Made by a program: the position numbers and the translations under genes | Shown: one piece after another, positions 61,173 through 64,000 of the stretch | Position numbering within the stretch: position 1 is the first letter of the stretch | How the letters are laid out: the number at the start of each line of letters is the position of its first letter | Source of the DNA: JBJMQS01 sp045802605 | GTDB taxonomy: Bacteria; Planctomycetota; Planctomycetia; Gemmatales; Gemmataceae | Assembly: GCA_045802605.1 (NCBI GenBank) | Contig: JBJMQS010000030.1 | Location: 248,001 to 312,000 of the forward strand | Length of the DNA stretch: 64,000 bases | Direction: 5' to 3' | The notes under the pieces: generated by a model | The model's input: the letters and a program-made list of their open reading frames with translations, nothing else | Told to the model about the DNA's origin: nothing | Database searches by the model: none

Positions 61173-62074
61173 CCGAGACGACAATTAACGCATCGACTGG
61201 CTTGCCCGTCGCCACCGCCCTGTCGCGCCTCGCCCACGAAGGCCGGCCCGGCGTCGTGGACACGGGCCGCTACTTGCTGCGCTATGCCGCCTGGGGCACC
61301 GGCCCGCCCATCATTTTCGTGCACGGCATCTCGGACGTGGCCCGCTCGTTCGCCTTGGTCGCTGCCGATTTGTCGCGCGATTTCACCTGCATTCTGTACG
61401 AATTGCCGACCGGCACTGGCGATAACGCGCGCTGGAGCAAATATCGGCCCGCGCATTTGTCAGCCGATCTGTTTGCGTTGATGGATCACTTGAAGCTGGA
61501 TCGAACGTATCTGTTAGGCTCGTCATTTGGATCAACGATTTCCTTGCGGGCGGCCGCTGAAAAACCCGAGCGGTTCGCCCGGATCGTTTTGCAGGGCGGA
61601 TTCGCTCGCCGGCCGATCGGGCGCTTTGAAGTGGCAGTCGCACGGCTCGGTCGCTACTTCCCCGGCCAAATGCGCCATTTGCGAATTCCCACGTCCCTGA
61701 AGAGCCCACGCGATGGAGCTATTCTCGATCAAGCGCTAGCGGAACGACGAACGTTCATGCGCGAGAACTGCGGCTCGGCCACTATCCACTCGGTCGCCCA
61801 CATCGGGTTGATCATCTCGCAGACCGATCTGCGGCCGCTATTGCCCAAAGTGCAATTGCCCGTGCGCTTGATCGGCGGCGACTCCGATGGCATCGTGCCC
61901 ATTCAATACGAGAAAGAGTTGCTTGAGCGCCTGCCGATGGTCGAACGCATCGAGATTCCGAATTGCGGTCATCTGCCGCAATACACGCATCCCGGTTTGC
62001 TCGCGGAATTGATGCGGCAGTTCTTCACGCCGTCGTGCGGCGGAGCTGGCCACGATAGTTGCCCCTCAACTTGA
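61169..62074 (+). CDS. Alpha/beta-fold hydrolase
   Basis: 301 residues. PPIIFVHGISDVARSFALVA is the oxyanion region, TYLLGSSFGSTISLRAAAEK holds the nucleophile (G-S-S-F-G), and VRLIGGDSDGIVPIQYEKEL with IPNCGHLPQYTHPG supplies the Asp and His. No signal peptide, so cytoplasmic. It overlaps the MEMO gene (ATGA) and probably works with it. Confidence 0.88.
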   Translation: MTETTINASTGLPVATALSRLAHEGRPGVVDTGRYLLRYAAWGTGPPIIFVHGISDVARSFALVAADLSRDFTCILYELPTGTGDNARWSKYRPAHLSADLFALMDHLKLDRTYLLGSSFGSTISLRAAAEKPERFARIVLQGGFARRPIGRFEVAVARLGRYFPGQMRHLRIPTSLKSPRDGAILDQALAERRTFMRENCGSATIHSVAHIGLIISQTDLRPLLPKVQLPVRLIGGDSDGIVPIQYEKELLERLPMVERIEIPNCGHLPQYTHPGLLAELMRQFFTPSCGGAGHDSCPST

Positions 62075-62084
62075 GGAAATCACA

Positions 62085-62510
62085 ATGATCGCTTATCGTA
62101 CGACTCCGTTTTCGCGGATCGCTAAATGGACCTCCCATGCCGCCGGGCACCCAATCACCTTCTGTTCCGCCGTACTTGTGATTATCCTCTGGGCGCTGTT
62201 GGGCCCCTACTTTCGATTCAGCGACACTTGGCAACTGGTCATCAATACTGCAACCACGATCATCACTTTCCTCATGGTGTTCCTGGTGCAAAACACGCAA
62301 AATCGCGACAGCGCAGCAGTCCAACTGAAGCTGGATGAGCTCATTCGTTCCATGAAAGGCGCACACAACGCACTGTTAGACTTGGAAGAGCTCACGGAGC
62401 AAGATCTGGATCGGATTCGCTGCCGCTATGCAGCGTTGGCCCGGCACGCACGGCAGAACATTACGGAAGGGCTGATCGATACCGACACACCGGAGGTGGA
62501 GGACAAGTGA
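62085..62510 (+). CDS. Low-affinity iron permease family membrane protein
   Basis: 141 residues. TPFSRIAKWTSHAAGHPITF, LLGPYFRFSDTWQLVINTAT and TFLMVFLVQNTQNRDSAAVQ, LKLDELIRSMKGAHNALLDL match the Fe_permease family (related to yeast Fet4 segments). Two membrane helices. The transported ion in bacteria is not established. Confidence 0.88.
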   Translation: MIAYRTTPFSRIAKWTSHAAGHPITFCSAVLVIILWALLGPYFRFSDTWQLVINTATTIITFLMVFLVQNTQNRDSAAVQLKLDELIRSMKGAHNALLDLEELTEQDLDRIRCRYAALARHARQNITEGLIDTDTPEVEDK

Positions 62511-62782
62511 TCCCTATGCACCGCGTAAACGCATTTGTTCGAAGTCATATTCGCATGTTCGAAATGATCGGCGTATTGATGCGTATCTTCAGTTTCAGCC
62601 TGGTGAGTTGGATGGGCCCGGACAGCCCATTCATGTTTGTTTGGATCTTCAACACCATCGATGCGATCTTGCTGTCCTGGTGTGCAATACTCAAGCGGGA
62701 CGCCGCTTACACAACGCTCAACGTGTTCTGGATATTTGTGGGTGTGATGGGAATCTACCGCGCGGCAGGCTTCATGCACTAA
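62507..62782 (+). CDS. Small membrane protein
   Basis: 91 residues from a GTG that overlaps the preceding stop (GTGA); an ATG three codons later is an alternative. Two or three hydrophobic segments (MFVWIFNTIDAILLSWCAIL and TTLNVFWIFVGVMGIYRAAG). No specific family recognised. Confidence 0.65.
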   Translation: MIPMHRVNAFVRSHIRMFEMIGVLMRIFSFSLVSWMGPDSPFMFVWIFNTIDAILLSWCAILKRDAAYTTLNVFWIFVGVMGIYRAAGFMH

Positions 62783-62841
62783 CGAGCCGGAAGTAAGCGA
62801 CGGAGTATTGCTAACTCCGCCGCTTACGCTTCCGGCTCGTT
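62781..62841. repeat. Palindromic repeat C (GAGCCGGAAG family)
   Basis: AACGAGCCGGAAGTAAGCGA and an arm ending GCTTACGCTTCCGGCTCGTT pair over nearly their whole length; CGGAG and CTCCG close a 9-nt loop. It lies between convergent genes and may act as a bidirectional terminator. Confidence 0.75.
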
Positions 62842-62845
62842 CAAA

Positions 62846-64000
62846 TCAAACCTTCGCCGGCTCGGGTAATGCCACCGTCGTGGTCCGCCGCTTCTCGGTG
62901 CCTTCGCCGAACATCAGTAGCAGCGGACTTGCAATGTAGATGGAGCTGTAGGTGCCGACGATCACGCCGACGACCATCACGAACGCAAAGAGCCGGATGC
63001 TCTCGCCGCCGAAGACATACAGGACGCCGACGACGAGGAACACTGTAGTCGCTGCCAGGATCGTGCGGCTCAGCGTTTGGTTGACGCTGTCGTTGATGAT
63101 CTGCGGTGTGAGCAGAGCGTTCTTGCCGCGGACCTCGCGGATTCGATCGAACACCACGATCGTGTCGTTGACCGAGTAGCCAATGAGCGTCAAAAGCGCC
63201 GCCACGGCCGTGAGATCGATCTTGAAGTCATCGATCAGCAATGCACTGGCAACTCCGGGGAAGGCACTGACGAGGTAATGGCAGCCAGCGATGGCACCTA
63301 GCGTGAAGGCCAAGTCATGAATCAAGCAGAGAACCGCGGCCAAGCCGAAGGTCCAGTTGCCGAAGCGGAACCAGAGGAAGAGCAGGATGACCGCCCAACT
63401 GCCGAGGATGGCGTATGCCGCGCGGGTGTTGGTCTCCGCGGCGACCTGAGCGTCAAACTTCTCCAGCCGCTCCGGCTGCGGTCGAGCACCGAAGTCCACT
63501 TGCGTTCGCTGCAAAATGGAATCGAGCTTCGCGCGATCCTTCGCCGGATCGAACGACGCCGTGGTGACCTCCAGAGCCATTTCCTTGTACCGGCTCTCCT
63601 GCGCTTTACCTTCGCCCCGCAGGTCAAACGCCTGCTCGCCGAAACCGCCGAGCTTGAACTTGCTCTCGAGGAACAGCTTCAAATAGCCCGGCGACGCGTA
63701 GTCGCTGAACTTCAGATGAGCCGTCTTGCCTTCAACATTGAATCCTTCGAGCTTGATGCTCTTGAGCAGCGATTCGAGATGGCCATCCTTCTCGTCGCTG
63801 AGCAAGCGATCGACCGAGACCTGAACAAGATCGGCATCTTTTTCGGTGGTGCGGACAGTGAAATATCGGCTCTTGCCGGCAGGGTCATTGGAACCGGAGA
63901 CGAACGTCTGCTCGACCGACCAGTCGGGCAGAATCTGCGCCCGCTTCATCACGGTTGCTTCGCGGGCTTCCTTGTTGGCGCCTTCTACGGGTTGAACGAA
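62846..64000 (-). CDS. Protein translocase SecF domain, probable SecDF C-terminus (partial)
   Basis: 385 codons lie in the window and the frame is still open at the right edge, so the gene is longer. SecF motifs: LGSWAVILLFLWFRFGNWTF, GVASALLIDDFKIDLTAVAA, LLTLIGYSVNDTIVVFDRIR and NQTLSRTILAATTVFLVVGV; six membrane helices. The sequence upstream of the SecF region (VEQTFVSGSNDPAGKSRYFT) is periplasmic and continues, which fits a fused SecDF. It uses the proton gradient to assist protein export. Confidence 0.9.
   Translation of the reverse strand, partial: FVQPVEGANKEAREATVMKRAQILPDWSVEQTFVSGSNDPAGKSRYFTVRTTEKDADLVQVSVDRLLSDEKDGHLESLLKSIKLEGFNVEGKTAHLKFSDYASPGYLKLFLESKFKLGGFGEQAFDLRGEGKAQESRYKEMALEVTTASFDPAKDRAKLDSILQRTQVDFGARPQPERLEKFDAQVAAETNTRAAYAILGSWAVILLFLWFRFGNWTFGLAAVLCLIHDLAFTLGAIAGCHYLVSAFPGVASALLIDDFKIDLTAVAALLTLIGYSVNDTIVVFDRIREVRGKNALLTPQIINDSVNQTLSRTILAATTVFLVVGVLYVFGGESIRLFAFVMVVGVIVGTYSSIYIASPLLLMFGEGTEKRRTTTVALPEPAKV

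Overview
The window looks like chromosomal DNA of a GC-rich bacterium, most likely a planctomycete. This is inference from gene content: a 1186-residue Ser/Thr kinase with C-terminal WD40 repeats coupled to an ECF sigma factor, an FHA protein next to a second kinase, a fused ResB-CcsA cytochrome c assembly protein, a SecF domain continuing upstream as part of a probable SecDF fusion, a TPR-sulfotransferase, and dispersed palindromic repeats.

Layout. 1-6278 (minus): a glycan-modification operon (acyltransferase, GH43-like propeller protein, two methyltransferases, FemAB-like acyltransferase, FdtA-like ketoisomerase, DegT aminotransferase, glycosyltransferase), mostly joined by 4-bp ATGA/GTGA overlaps. 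6432-7836: a MazEF-type toxin-antitoxin pair with an operator-like palindrome, plus small conserved genes. 7974-14294: coiled-coil, FHA, kinase, membrane and PQQ-propeller proteins. 14463-23784: esterase, lipoamide dehydrogenase, a REP-associated transposase between two matching palindromes, and an ABC efflux system whose permease gene is split from its partners by an opposing TPR-sulfotransferase gene. 24187-26780: sucC and sucD, separated by a four-helix-bundle (S23) gene enclosed in about 50-bp inverted arms. 26781-44861: mixed metabolic, lipoprotein and membrane genes (VapBC-like pair, LspA, TlpA-like lipoprotein, CPBP protease, ResB-CcsA, intradiol dioxygenase and others). 44870-49504: sigma factor and WD40 kinase operon.

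50335-58769 is the most unusual part. It is a run of minus-strand gene cassettes separated by attC-like sites (SUKH-3, DUF2721, ankyrin, SMI1/KNR4, YCII-like, thioredoxin-like, and a toxin-antitoxin cassette). In five consecutive cassettes the 7-bp core at the 5' boundary is the exact reverse complement of the core at that cassette's own 3' end, as expected if each excises as a circle. No integron integrase is visible in the window, so it resembles a CALIN (attC cluster lacking an integrase). One cassette gene, thioredoxin-like, is cut in two by a 3482-bp IS1595-family transposon (51884-55365) with 24-bp terminal inverted repeats and an 8-bp target duplication. The transposon carries cargo: a 33-residue membrane peptide, a DUF3800 protein, a small acidic protein, an XRE regulator, a coiled-coil membrane protein, and a tRNA gene with a leucine-type class II body but a proline (UGG) anticodon.

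59098-64000: a transposon-end relic, a MEMO-family protein, a hydrolase, two small membrane proteins and the SecF end of SecDF. All functions are read from motifs only; no database search was possible.
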